Below the pieces are notes generated by a model, which was given only the letters and a program-made list of their open reading frames with translations, was not told the DNA's origin and made no database searches. The position numbers and the translations under genes are program-made. DNA of 42,262 nucleotides, taken from assembly GCA_905181635.1 (NCBI GenBank), contig CAJIYM010000007.1, forward strand, positions 1 through 42,262, written 5' to 3'. Position 1 is the stretch's first letter, and every line of letters begins with the position of its first letter. This DNA comes from an uncultured Flavobacteriales bacterium (GTDB lineage: Bacteria > Bacteroidota > Bacteroidia > Flavobacteriales > BACL11). Of this stretch, positions 15,885 through 24,191 are shown piece after piece.

Positions 15885-16292
15885 TTAGCTTAAATATGTA
15901 AAAGAAATATTTCTCTCTACTCTTTCTGACAAGGTATGATGTACTGGGCAATTATGGGCAGCACTTTCTAAAATATTTTTAGTTTTAGAATCGTATTCTT
16001 TTGGAAAAGTAAAATCAATTTCAATTTTAGCGATTCTTCTAGGATTATTTCCCATTGTTTTTTTAACAATTGCTTTAGTATCTTTAATGTCAACATCATT
16101 CTTTTCTACAGCAATTGCCATAATAGTTAAGATGCAGCTGGCTAAAGCAGAACACACCATGTCTGTTGGTGAAAAGGTTTGACCAAATCCATGGTTGTCT
16201 TTTGGAGCATCCGTACTTATTTCAGAGCCAGAATCTAAATGAATGGCAGTTGTTCTTAAATCTCCTTGGTACTTAATTTCGAATATGTTCAT
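15885..16292 (-). CDS. OsmC/Ohr family protein
   Basis: A 135-residue thiol peroxidase-like protein of the OsmC superfamily, which reduces organic hydroperoxides with a reactive cysteine pair. The pair is Cys53 (in ALASCILTIMAI) and Cys115 (in AAHNCPVHHTLSERV), and both residues are present. An additional Cys47 sits one turn before the first. The YhfA-like length and the motif FSPTDMVCSALASC support OsmC rather than classical Ohr. It is a single gene between convergent recJ and dnaG. A near-perfect 16-bp palindrome lies 20-35 nt before the ATG and could be a repressor site that makes the gene stress inducible. Confidence 0.87.
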   Translation of the reverse strand: MNIFEIKYQGDLRTTAIHLDSGSEISTDAPKDNHGFGQTFSPTDMVCSALASCILTIMAIAVEKNDVDIKDTKAIVKKTMGNNPRRIAKIEIDFTFPKEYDSKTKNILESAAHNCPVHHTLSERVERNISFTYLS

Positions 16293-16311
16293 AATATATC
16301 TTTGAATAAAT

Positions 16312-16327
16312 ATAACCAGGTGGTTAT
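16312..16327. promoter_or_regulatory. Palindromic operator candidate upstream of OsmC gene
   Basis: ATAACCA-GG-TGGTTAT is an inverted repeat with two perfect 7-bp arms and a 2-bp centre. It lies 20-35 bp upstream of the OsmC ATG, where a promoter should be. The short centre suits a dimeric MarR- or TetR-type repressor better than an RNA hairpin. No regulator gene is adjacent, so the protein that would bind it is unknown. Confidence 0.45.
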
Positions 16328-16432
16328 TATTTGTTTTATTTATTTATTAAAACTGTATAGATGTTGGTAGATAGTTTAAAATAACTTTGCTTAGGTCCAC
16401 CAAAAAGAAGTTCCATTAAGTGAGGATTTTTT

Positions 16433-18343
16433 TTAACCTACATTTCTCCCAAGGGATTTAGCAATCTGAGTTTTTATTTGTGTAAGGTGGCTTAACAGTT
16501 TGATCCCTTCAGTGTCAATACTCCCATCTTTTATTTTTAGTTGTAAATCTTTTATTTGCTTATCAATATGTTCTTTTTTAAGTGATAAAATAGCTTTTTC
16601 AGTAGTTTTACGTATTTTTTCATCTTCTCTGCCAGTATGTATTTTATGTCGATCCACCCAATTGCTACTGATGCTATGTTTATTACTAATAAGATCTATT
16701 GCCTTTTGACTAATCTCTTGGTTTTTATGATTAATAAAATGCTGTAAATCAATAATTCCTTTTTCTTTAATCACGCTTATAATTTCAATATACATTGCGT
16801 TAAAACTAGTATTTGTAAATGTGATATTGTCAGCATCAAGGTCACTAAAAATTAGAGAGGCTACACTCTCTTTCTCCTCCTCCTCTGTAATAAAAGTATC
16901 ATTTCCATAATTTATTAATAAGCGTAAAATCTCTTCCTCTAACTTCATTAATTTTTCGTCTGAACTTAGCTTTTCTTTTGGTTTTCTTACAGTCTGTTCA
17001 CTTAGCGTATTTACAGCTGCTATTTGTCCAAAAGAACCAATATTAGCTCTGGCTTTTGCGACTTCACTTAATAGTACATTTTCAGAAATATCTAGTTTCT
17101 TACTGAATGTTTTGCAATACTGTGAACGATTTAAACTATCAGGAATACAAGACATAGATTCAATAATATCTCTTTTTATATTTGTGATTTTTGTAGGATC
17201 CTCAATAGTATTTAAATCAGATATTTTGATTTTATAATCAATAAAATCTACCGCCTCATTAGTCAAGAACTCTTTAAAATCGTCAGTTGATAGTTTTTTT
17301 GATAAAGAATCAGGGTCATCTCCTTTAGGGAAGGCTACAATTTTTACATTCATTCCCTCCTTTAAAATCATATTGATTGATTTGTAGGTAGCTTTTATTC
17401 CTGCGTTATCTCCATCAAAAAGCAGAACTACATTTTTAGCTAGGCGATTAATTAGTTTAATCTGTTCCAAAGTAAGTGCAGTACCTGAAGCGGAAACAAC
17501 ATTCTCTATTCCATTTTGGTGCATAGAAATTACATCAGTATAACCTTCAACTATATAGCAAACGCCCTCTTTTCCTATTGCATTTTTGGAATAATTAAGG
17601 CCATATAAGACTTTGCTTTTGTGATAGATTAAATTTTCGGGGGAATTTAAATATTTTGCTTTTGCATTGGGGTTAAATGCCCTTCCCCCAAAACCTAAAG
17701 TACGCCCAGAATAGGATTGAATAGGAAACATAGTTCTTTCTTTGAAACGATCAACTATTTGCCCTGAGCTTTCATTAATTAAGGACAAACCTGAAGAAAT
17801 AAGCACCTGTTTGTCGTATGCTTTTTTAATGGCCTCTTTGCTGAAGGCATCTTTAGCCTTAGGATTATAACCTAGCTCAAATTTTTTAATTGTTTCATCA
17901 GTAAAGCCTCTTTCTTTAAAGTAACTAAGCCCTACTGATTTGCCTTCTTCTGTATTCCATAGTACATTCTGAAAATATTCCTTTGCATAGTTTGAAACAA
18001 TAAATAAGCTATCCTTTTCATTTGAACGTTCTATTTGTTCTGAGGATAATTCCTCCTCTTCAATTTCAATATTATACTTTTTGGCTACAAATCTTAAAGC
18101 CTCAGGGTAATTGTAATGCTCAATTTCCATGATAAAATTAATACTATTTCCCCCTTTTCCGCAGCCAAAACATTTGTAAATTCCTTTAGTGGGAGATACC
18201 GTAAAAGATGGGGTTTTTTCATTATGAAAGGGACAGTTTCCAATATAGTTAACCCCTCTTTTTTTAAGAGATACAAAGTCGCCAACAATTTCTTCAATTC
18301 TGGCAGTTTCAAATATTTGATCTATGGTTTCTTTAGGAATCAT
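16433..18343 (-). CDS. dnaG: DNA primase
   Basis: A 636-residue primase that lays RNA primers for replication. The N-terminal zinc ribbon has Cys37, His40, Cys58 and Cys61 (CPFHNEKTPSFTVSP and KCFGCGKGG). The catalytic core shows LGFGGRAF, the TOPRIM motifs VEGYTDVISM and LLFDGDNAGIKA, and downstream KGDDPDSL. The C-terminal 180 residues form the helical DnaB-interacting region, variable between phyla. It starts within the polyprenyl synthase stop (4-bp overlap) on the same strand, so the two are translationally coupled. The ATG at 18343 gives the normal MIPKETIDQI start. Confidence 0.97.
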   Translation of the reverse strand: MIPKETIDQIFETARIEEIVGDFVSLKKRGVNYIGNCPFHNEKTPSFTVSPTKGIYKCFGCGKGGNSINFIMEIEHYNYPEALRFVAKKYNIEIEEEELSSEQIERSNEKDSLFIVSNYAKEYFQNVLWNTEEGKSVGLSYFKERGFTDETIKKFELGYNPKAKDAFSKEAIKKAYDKQVLISSGLSLINESSGQIVDRFKERTMFPIQSYSGRTLGFGGRAFNPNAKAKYLNSPENLIYHKSKVLYGLNYSKNAIGKEGVCYIVEGYTDVISMHQNGIENVVSASGTALTLEQIKLINRLAKNVVLLFDGDNAGIKATYKSINMILKEGMNVKIVAFPKGDDPDSLSKKLSTDDFKEFLTNEAVDFIDYKIKISDLNTIEDPTKITNIKRDIIESMSCIPDSLNRSQYCKTFSKKLDISENVLLSEVAKARANIGSFGQIAAVNTLSEQTVRKPKEKLSSDEKLMKLEEEILRLLINYGNDTFITEEEEKESVASLIFSDLDADNITFTNTSFNAMYIEIISVIKEKGIIDLQHFINHKNQEISQKAIDLISNKHSISSNWVDRHKIHTGREDEKIRKTTEKAILSLKKEHIDKQIKDLQLKIKDGSIDTEGIKLLSHLTQIKTQIAKSLGRNVG

Positions 18344-19314
18344 TTTTGGCGGTTTACAACATAATCCAATAATAGTATCAAGGATTCTTTTGCTTGATTT
18401 TCATCAAATGGTTTTAATAAATCAAGGGCAGTATTGTGATATTCATACATTTTTTCTTTAGCATAATCAAGACCACCATTTTCTTTTACAAGAGCTATAA
18501 CCTCCGCTACTTTTTCATCATCCTTATGATGATTTTTTATAACATTGATAATGTAATTTTTAATTTTTTCATTTACAGTATTTAGAGTATAAATCAAGGG
18601 CAGTGTCATTTTCTGTTCTCGAATATCAATCCCCGTAGGTTTTCCTATAAAGGTGTTTTGTGTGTAGTCGAATAAATCATCTTTTATTTGAAAGGCTATT
18701 CCTGCTTTTTCACCAAATAAGCGCATATTTTCAACTACTTCTTTATCCTGCCCTACAGAGTTAGCTCCACTAGCACAACATGCAGCAATTAATGATGCTG
18801 TCTTTTGGCGAATAATATTAAAATATACTTCTTCAGTAATATCAAGTTTTCTTGCTTTTTCAATTTGTAAAAGCTCCCCTTCACTCATATCCTGAACGGC
18901 AGTACTCATTATCTTTAAGAGTTCATATTCCTCATTTTTCACAGCTAATAATAGTCCTCTACTTAGTAAAAAATCTCCGACAAGTACAGCAATTTTATTT
19001 TTCCATATTGAGTTTATAGAAAAAAATCCCCTTCTGAAATTAGCTTCATCAATAACATCATCATGAACCAAAGTTGCAGTATGTAATAATTCAATCATGG
19101 ATGCGGCACGGTAAGTATTTTCTTCAAATTTACTAAAGAGCTTAGCTGATAGAAAAACAAACATTGGTCGCATTTGCTTTCCCTTTCTCTTTATGATGTA
19201 ATGCATTATTTTATCTAATAATGAAACATTACTTTTTAAGGAATCTTTGAACTTCTGTTCAAATAAATTCATTTCCTCTTTTATAGGAGCTTTTATGTTT
19301 TTTATTACAGACAA
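18340..19314 (-). CDS. Long-chain trans-polyprenyl diphosphate synthase (TTG start)
   Basis: A 324-residue isoprenyl synthase that extends IPP onto an allylic diphosphate, most likely to make the menaquinone side chain. The first Asp-rich motif is LVHDDVIDEANFRRG, preceded by KGKQMRPMFVFLSAKLF, and the second is FQIKDDLFDY. GKPTGIDIREQKMTLPLIYTL is the usual flanking block. The proposed start is TTG at 19314, because the SVIKNIKAPIKEEM opening resembles related enzymes. The first in-frame ATG (19272) would remove 14 residues. A minus-strand TATATTTG box with a 21-nt leader also fits the TTG start. Product chain length cannot be read from sequence. Confidence 0.93.
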   Translation of the reverse strand: MSVIKNIKAPIKEEMNLFEQKFKDSLKSNVSLLDKIMHYIIKRKGKQMRPMFVFLSAKLFSKFEENTYRAASMIELLHTATLVHDDVIDEANFRRGFFSINSIWKNKIAVLVGDFLLSRGLLLAVKNEEYELLKIMSTAVQDMSEGELLQIEKARKLDITEEVYFNIIRQKTASLIAACCASGANSVGQDKEVVENMRLFGEKAGIAFQIKDDLFDYTQNTFIGKPTGIDIREQKMTLPLIYTLNTVNEKIKNYIINVIKNHHKDDEKVAEVIALVKENGGLDYAKEKMYEYHNTALDLLKPFDENQAKESLILLLDYVVNRQK

Positions 19315-19335
19315 TATAGATGTTAGCTAGAAGTG

Positions 19336-19343
19336 CAAATATA
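19336..19343 (-). promoter_or_regulatory. -7 box of polyprenyl synthase-dnaG operon
   Basis: The minus strand reads TATATTTG followed by C, a full consensus match, ending 21 nt before the proposed TTG start codon. It would drive both the synthase and dnaG. Confidence 0.5.
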
Positions 19344-19388
19344 TAAAGATTTCTCTCTGAGAAAACTTGTAAATAGCTTTGTTGAAAT

Positions 19389-20429
19389 CTATTTTAGTTT
19401 GTTTACCAATTGCCCGCAAGCAGCATTAATATCTTTTCCTTTACTTTTTCTTAGAGTAACAAGAATGTTACGCTCCTCCAAGTATTTCATAAATTGTTCA
19501 GTAACTCTGTTAGACGATCTTTCATATGGCAAATCTTCAACTGTATTGTACTCAATTAAGTTGATTTTACAAGGACTTGCCTTGGTAAATTGTACTAATT
19601 TTTGAGCGTCCTCAATACTATCATTAAGGTCCTTAAATAAAATGTACTCATAAGTAACTCTACTGCCTGTTTTATCATAAAAATAACGAACTGATTCTCT
19701 AAGTTCTTCAAGGTTAATTTTCTTATTAATAGGCATAATAATATCTCTTTTGCTATCCTTTGCTGAGTGCAGTGAAATAGCTAAGTTAAAACGAACCTCA
19801 TCATCACCTAATTTTTTTATCATCTTAGCAATACCTGCTGTTGAAACTGTAATTCTTTTGGGTGACATCCCAAGTCCTTTTTCAGTTGTAATTAGGTTAA
19901 TACTTTCCAACACTGAATTATAATTTAACAAAGGCTCTCCCATCCCCATAAATACGATATTTGAAAGGGGTTTCCCGAAATTAGAAATTGCTTCTTCATT
20001 TAAAATAAATACTTGATCATATATTTCTGCAGCAGTTAAATTACGAGCTAATTTTAATGTTCCAGTCGCACAAAATTCACAAGCTAAGCTACAGCCAACT
20101 TGAGAGGATACGCAGGCGGTTAATCGATTCTTAGAAGGGATTAGAACCCCCTCTACTAATAACTTGTCGTGCAGTTTTAAGCTGTATTTTATTGTTCCAT
20201 CTATACTTCTCTCCCCTTTGTGAATTTTAACGGCATTAATGCTAAAATGGTTGGCAAACAGATTACGCATAGGTTTTGAAAGTGAAGACATTTCTTCAAA
20301 AGAAACAGCTTTTTTCTTCCATAACCATTCTTGTACTTGTTTAGCTCTGAACAGAGGTAGTTTGTGCTCTGCACAAAACTTTTGTAAGTTCTCTACACTT
20401 GTATTTCTGATGTCTTTTTTTTCTTCCAT
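19389..20429 (-). CDS. rlmN: Dual-specificity 23S rRNA/tRNA adenine-C2 methyltransferase RlmN
   Basis: A 346-residue radical SAM enzyme that methylates A2503 of 23S rRNA and A37 of some tRNAs. The Fe-S cluster cysteines are in SLACEFCATG (C-x3-C-x2-C), preceded by CVSSQVGC. NIVFMGMGEPLLNY is the family's GEPL motif, VSTAGI follows, and the C-terminal INAACGQL carries the mechanistic cysteine near residue 339. The N-terminal helical domain (residues 1 to about 90) is complete. The gene is divergent from the amidohydrolase, with only 31 bp between the two start codons and both promoter boxes in that space. Confidence 0.96.
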   Translation of the reverse strand: MEEKKDIRNTSVENLQKFCAEHKLPLFRAKQVQEWLWKKKAVSFEEMSSLSKPMRNLFANHFSINAVKIHKGERSIDGTIKYSLKLHDKLLVEGVLIPSKNRLTACVSSQVGCSLACEFCATGTLKLARNLTAAEIYDQVFILNEEAISNFGKPLSNIVFMGMGEPLLNYNSVLESINLITTEKGLGMSPKRITVSTAGIAKMIKKLGDDEVRFNLAISLHSAKDSKRDIIMPINKKINLEELRESVRYFYDKTGSRVTYEYILFKDLNDSIEDAQKLVQFTKASPCKINLIEYNTVEDLPYERSSNRVTEQFMKYLEERNILVTLRKSKGKDINAACGQLVNKLK

Positions 20430-20437
20430 TTCTTTTG

Positions 20438-20445
20438 CAAAGATA
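20438..20445 (-). promoter_or_regulatory. -7 box of rlmN
   Basis: The minus strand reads TATCTTTG followed by C, a full consensus match. It ends eight nucleotides before the rlmN ATG, giving a leader of a few bases at most. Confidence 0.55.
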
Positions 20446-20448
20446 TAT

Positions 20449-20456
20449 TACTTTTG
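20449..20456 (+). promoter_or_regulatory. -7 box of amidohydrolase gene
   Basis: TACTTTTG ends four nucleotides before the ATG at 20461, the same spacing as at glyQS and the DUF3109 gene. It lies three bases from the opposing rlmN box. Confidence 0.5.
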
Positions 20457-20460
20457 TGCT

Positions 20461-21591
20461 ATGCGATTTTTAACAGCCGATTATTTATTTACTTTATATA
20501 CTACTCCAATAAAAGAGGGGGTTTTACAAATTTCGGATGATGGGAAGGTTATTTCTGTTTTTAAAAACAGGAGGGAAGTAAATCAAAATCAATTAGAGAT
20601 ATTTGAAGGTATACTATGTCCTGGGTTTGTAAATGCACATTGTCATTTGGAGCTTTCACACTTAAAAGGGAGTGCTAAAAAAGGAAAAGGGTTTTTGGAA
20701 TTTTCAAAAACAATAAGGTTAAGAGATAACTATTCAGACACGGCTAAAAAACAGGCTATTGAAGAAGCAGAAAAAGAAATGATTTCTAATGGAATTGTCG
20801 CAGTTGGCGACATTTGTAATAAAGTTGATACTTTAGAAAAAAAACAAAAAGAGAATTTGACGTATTATAATTTTATAGAAACTTTTGGTGTGGATTTAAA
20901 TAATACTGATGTTGTATTTAATCAAGCAATAGAGTTGAGAAATGAATTTAGAGTTGCTGGTCAAAAAGCTAGCATTGTACCTCATTCTCCTTATTCTGTG
21001 CCACCAGTTTTAATGAACAAGATTATCAATGCTTTTGATAATGCCGATGAATTACTAACAATTCATATGCAAGAAACAAATGAAGAAAATCAGCTTTTTG
21101 AAAATCAGGAGGGAGCTTTTTTTGATTGGTTAAACAGTATGAATGCTACATCAAGTATTTGGTTAAATAGAAACAAACCGACTGATGTTTTACAAGATTT
21201 ATCTGATAAAAAGGTGTTATTAGTGCATAATACTTTTGCAAGAAAAGAAGATATAACAGATAATTATTACTGTACTTGCCCAAGAGCAAATTTGTATATT
21301 GAAAATGATTTACCTGATTATTCTATTTTTGATAGCGACAAATTATGTGTAGGAACAGACAGTTTAGCTTCGAACGATTCCCTTTCAATTTTAGATGAGC
21401 TGTTAATAATTCAGAATAATTCAAATTTCGATTTGAATACACTACTTAAAATAGCATGTAAGAATGGAGCAAAAGCATTGGGATTTAGTAAGTTAGGAAC
21501 TTTTAGAAATGGAAAAATTCCAGGAGTTAATTTAATTAAGAATTTGGATGGATTTAAATTTACCGCCGATTGTTTTATTCAAGTTATCTAG
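20461..21591 (+). CDS. Amidohydrolase family protein, aminodeoxyfutalosine deaminase-like
   Basis: A 376-residue zinc amidohydrolase of the TRZ/ATZ/SsnA deaminase branch. Metal ligands are visible in FVNAHCHLELSHL (the HxH pair), PHSPYSV, LLTIHMQET and LCVGTDSLASND (the catalytic Asp). The family covers S-adenosylhomocysteine, methylthioadenosine and aminodeoxyfutalosine deaminases. The last would place it in the futalosine route to menaquinone, but no other mqn gene is in view, so the substrate is left open. The ATG at 20461 was chosen because the frame upstream runs antisense through rlmN and has no family similarity, and because a TAnnTTTG box precedes this ATG directly. Confidence 0.82.
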   Translation: MRFLTADYLFTLYTTPIKEGVLQISDDGKVISVFKNRREVNQNQLEIFEGILCPGFVNAHCHLELSHLKGSAKKGKGFLEFSKTIRLRDNYSDTAKKQAIEEAEKEMISNGIVAVGDICNKVDTLEKKQKENLTYYNFIETFGVDLNNTDVVFNQAIELRNEFRVAGQKASIVPHSPYSVPPVLMNKIINAFDNADELLTIHMQETNEENQLFENQEGAFFDWLNSMNATSSIWLNRNKPTDVLQDLSDKKVLLVHNTFARKEDITDNYYCTCPRANLYIENDLPDYSIFDSDKLCVGTDSLASNDSLSILDELLIIQNNSNFDLNTLLKIACKNGAKALGFSKLGTFRNGKIPGVNLIKNLDGFKFTADCFIQVI

Positions 21592-21686
21592 TTCATATAT
21601 CCAGGTAAATCTTAATTCTCGCATTTCTATTTTATTGCAATAGTATCTTCTTTTCTAATTTAAATTCAGTTAAGCAATAATTACGA

Positions 21687-22334
21687 TTATAAAATTTCAA
21701 CAATTTTTAAATCTTCTTCAGTTGTAATTTTAAGGTTTTTTTCCTCCCCTAAAACAGCATTTATTTTTCCGCCATGTGATTCAAATACAGAAGCATCATC
21801 AGTAAAAATAGGTGAATAATCTTGGTTGTAAGCTTCCTTTATGTCGGTACTTAAAAAACATTGTGGAGTTTGAACTTTAAACAAATTTTTTCTATCAATT
21901 TGTGTTGATTCACCCATATCAACTTTCCTATATGAATCCTTCACAGGGACAATAGGAATAACTCCAACACCACTTTTAGATTCAGCAACTAGGTTATCAA
22001 TTAATGTCGTAGAAATAAGTGGACGAACACCATCATGAATGGCAACAATAGTGTTATCCGCTATTCTGACTAATCCATTCTTTACTGAATGAAATCGAGT
22101 TTCACCGCCAGAAACTAAGCTATGTTTTTGTGTGAAATTATAGGTTTCACATAGTTCTTTCCAGTATTTAAATTGCAATAGAGGTAAAACTAAAACAATT
22201 TCCTCAAAGTGAGAAAATCGTTTTAAAGTGTGCATCAGTATAGGGGTGCCATGTAATAGTAAAAACTGCTTTGGGATACTCGCTTTCATGCGCTCCCCTT
22301 TTCCTCCAGCAACTATTAAAGCAATTTTACGCAT
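21687..22334 (-). CDS. ispD: 2-C-methyl-D-erythritol 4-phosphate cytidylyltransferase
   Basis: A 215-residue CTP-dependent enzyme of the MEP isoprenoid pathway, converting MEP to CDP-ME. The nucleotide-binding loop is IVAGGKGERMKASIPKQFL (residues about 7-25). VAIHDGVRPLIS (about 97-108), VPVKDSYRKV and FKVQTPQCF are the remaining family blocks, and FTDDASVFE is near the C-terminus. It follows queA on the same strand with a one-base gap, so the two are co-transcribed. It should supply precursors for the polyprenyl synthase at 18340-19314. Confidence 0.95.
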   Translation of the reverse strand: MRKIALIVAGGKGERMKASIPKQFLLLHGTPILMHTLKRFSHFEEIVLVLPLLQFKYWKELCETYNFTQKHSLVSGGETRFHSVKNGLVRIADNTIVAIHDGVRPLISTTLIDNLVAESKSGVGVIPIVPVKDSYRKVDMGESTQIDRKNLFKVQTPQCFLSTDIKEAYNQDYSPIFTDDASVFESHGGKINAVLGEEKNLKITTEEDLKIVEIL

Positions 22335-22335
22335 G

Positions 22336-23391
22336 TTATAGAATTAACATAGCATCTCCATAAGTATGGAAATTGTATTTGTTTTTTAAGCCCTCTTTAT
22401 ATGCTTTCTTCAATAAATCTAATCCTGAAAATGCTGCTACTTGCATCATTAATGATGATTTTGGTAAATGGAAATTGGTTAGCATACAATTAGCAATCTG
22501 GTAGGTGTGTGGAGGAAACAAAAAGATATTTGTCCAGCCTGTAAATGGAATAACTTCACTTTTTGTTGAAACTGAACTCTCCAAAGTACGCATCACAGTT
22601 GTCCCTACAGCACAAATTTTTCTTCTCGAATTTTTTGCTCTGTTAATTTTTATAGCAGCTTCATCTGGAATGATAATTTCTTCAGATTCCATTTTGTGTT
22701 TTGAAAGATCTTCTACCATTATATCATTAAAGGTCCCAAGACCGACATGCAAAGTTGTTTCTGCAAACTCAACTCCTTTTAGCTCCATTTGTTTCATTAA
22801 TATCTTGCTAAAATGCATTCCTGCAGTTGGTGCTGAAATCGATCCATCGTGCTTAGCGTAAATTGTTTGAAAACGTTCTGTATCTTCTTCAGTTGGCTCT
22901 CTGTTAATATGCTTTGGTAAAGGAGTTTTGCCTAATGCAGTTAAGGTTTCTTTGAATTCTTCATGTGTTCCGTCAAAAAGGAAACGTAATGTTCTTCCTC
23001 TTGAAGTTGTGTTATCAATTACTTCAGCTATTAATTCGTCATTATCACCAAAGAATAATTTATTTCCTATTCTTATTTTTCTTGCTGGGTCAACTAACAC
23101 ATCCCAAAGTCTGTTTTCTTGGTTTAATTCTCTTAATAAGAATACTTCAATCATTGCACCAGTTTTTTCTTTATTTGCGTAAAGTCTTGCTGGAAATACT
23201 TTTGTGTTATTTGTTGCTATCACATCTCCTTCATCAAAATAATCACCAAGATCAGCTACTGTTTTATGTTCTATTTCCCCTGTTGATCTGTGTATAACCA
23301 TTAGCTTAGCATCTTCACGGTTTTCAATAGGTTTATCTGCAATTCTTGTTTGTGGTAACTCAAACTTGAACATTGACAATTTGTATTTCAT
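22336..23391 (-). CDS. queA: S-adenosylmethionine:tRNA ribosyltransferase-isomerase
   Basis: A 351-residue QueA that adds the cyclopentenediol-type ring from the ribose of SAM to 7-aminomethyl-7-deazaguanine in tRNA, in queuosine synthesis. Family blocks include [24 protein letters not shown] at the start, [30 protein letters not shown] (about 188-197), [12 protein letters not shown] and [18 protein letters not shown] near the C-terminus. The length is normal. It carries the best-formed promoter in the window upstream (23451-23481) and heads a queA-ispD operon. Confidence 0.96.
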   Translation of the reverse strand: MKYKLSMFKFELPQTRIADKPIENREDAKLMVIHRSTGEIEHKTVADLGDYFDEGDVIATNNTKVFPARLYANKEKTGAMIEVFLLRELNQENRLWDVLVDPARKIRIGNKLFFGDNDELIAEVIDNTTSRGRTLRFLFDGTHEEFKETLTALGKTPLPKHINREPTEEDTERFQTIYAKHDGSISAPTAGMHFSKILMKQMELKGVEFAETTLHVGLGTFNDIMVEDLSKHKMESEEIIIPDEAAIKINRAKNSRRKICAVGTTVMRTLESSVSTKSEVIPFTGWTNIFLFPPHTYQIANCMLTNFHLPKSSLMMQVAAFSGLDLLKKAYKEGLKNKYNFHTYGDAMLIL

Positions 23392-23450
23392 AGAATTTTG
23401 GTTTTAGTTTTGCCTTTAGGAAACTCCTGAAAGGTAGAATTTTAAGCCGG

Positions 23451-23481
23451 CAAATATAAAGTATTGACAAGCAGAAGTCAA
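23451..23481 (-). promoter_or_regulatory. queA-ispD promoter
   Basis: On the minus strand a TTG (23481-23479, within TTGAC) is followed after 20 nt by TATATTTG (23458-23451) and C. This matches both parts of the Bacteroidota promoter (-33 TTG, -7 TAnnTTTG) at a normal distance. The predicted leader before the queA ATG is about 55 nt. Confidence 0.65.
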
Positions 23482-23485
23482 GTGA

Positions 23486-24190
23486 TTAGCTGTTTAGTTG
23501 CTTTTCGAAATCAGATAGATCTAGGGCGTTTGCTAATTGATAGTCCCCAATAGCGGTACGGCATAGTTTTGAAAGGTGTGCTCCACTGTTTAATGCAGCT
23601 CCAAAATCATTGGCTATTGATCGTATATATGTTCCTTTACTACACTTTATTTCAAAACTTACTTTTGGCATTTCAATGGTTTTTATATCAAAAGAATGAA
23701 CACTTACTTTTCTTGGTTCAATTTCGAAGCTATCTCCTCTTCTTGCTTTTTCGTATAAGCGTTCCCCACCTCTTTTTAAAGCTGAAAAAATAGGTGGTTT
23801 CTGATCTATCTCTCCAATAAATTGTGCGGTAGTTTCTTTAATAAGGGTTTCAGAAATATGATTAGTTTCAAATTCAGCATTTATCTCTGTTTCCAAATCA
23901 TAACTTGGAGTGGTGCCGCCTAAAGTAATATCTCCAGTATATACCTTTGCTTGCCCTTGCAATTCAGAAATTCGTTTAGTAAATTTACCAGTACAAACAA
24001 TTAGTAAGCCATTAGCTAAAGGGTCTAAAGTTCCAGCATGGCCTACTTTTATTTTTTTTAGACTATATTTTGTTCGTATTAGATTTTTAATTTTTTTCAC
24101 TACATCAAAAGAAGTCCATCCCAAAGGTTTATTAATTAAAAGGATTTGTCCGTCTAAAAAATACTGTTCGTTTTCGGGAAATTTTTTCAT
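23486..24190 (-). CDS. truB: tRNA pseudouridine-55 synthase
   Basis: A 234-residue pseudouridine synthase that makes Psi55 in the T-loop of tRNAs. The catalytic Asp56 is in GHAGTLDPLANG. INKPLGWTSFDVV at the N-terminus, PPIFSALKRGGERLYEKARRG in the middle and SKGTYIRSIANDFG toward the C-terminus are the standard TruB blocks. It lacks a C-terminal PUA domain, as is usual in Bacteroidota. It begins one base after the uppP stop on the same strand, placing it last in the ftsX-DUF3098-uppP-truB run. Confidence 0.95.
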   Translation of the reverse strand: MKKFPENEQYFLDGQILLINKPLGWTSFDVVKKIKNLIRTKYSLKKIKVGHAGTLDPLANGLLIVCTGKFTKRISELQGQAKVYTGDITLGGTTPSYDLETEINAEFETNHISETLIKETTAQFIGEIDQKPPIFSALKRGGERLYEKARRGDSFEIEPRKVSVHSFDIKTIEMPKVSFEIKCSKGTYIRSIANDFGAALNSGAHLSKLCRTAIGDYQLANALDLSDFEKQLNS

Positions 24191-24191
24191 G

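Noticed and set aside
20239-20460. A 74-residue N-terminal extension of the amidohydrolase reading frame
   Set aside because: It runs antisense through rlmN, has no amidohydrolase-family sequence, and a promoter box lies directly before the internal ATG at 20461.
21592-21686. A possible terminator between the amidohydrolase and ispD
   Set aside because: Only a 5-bp AT stem (CTATT/AATAG) was found, with no T-run in the right place.
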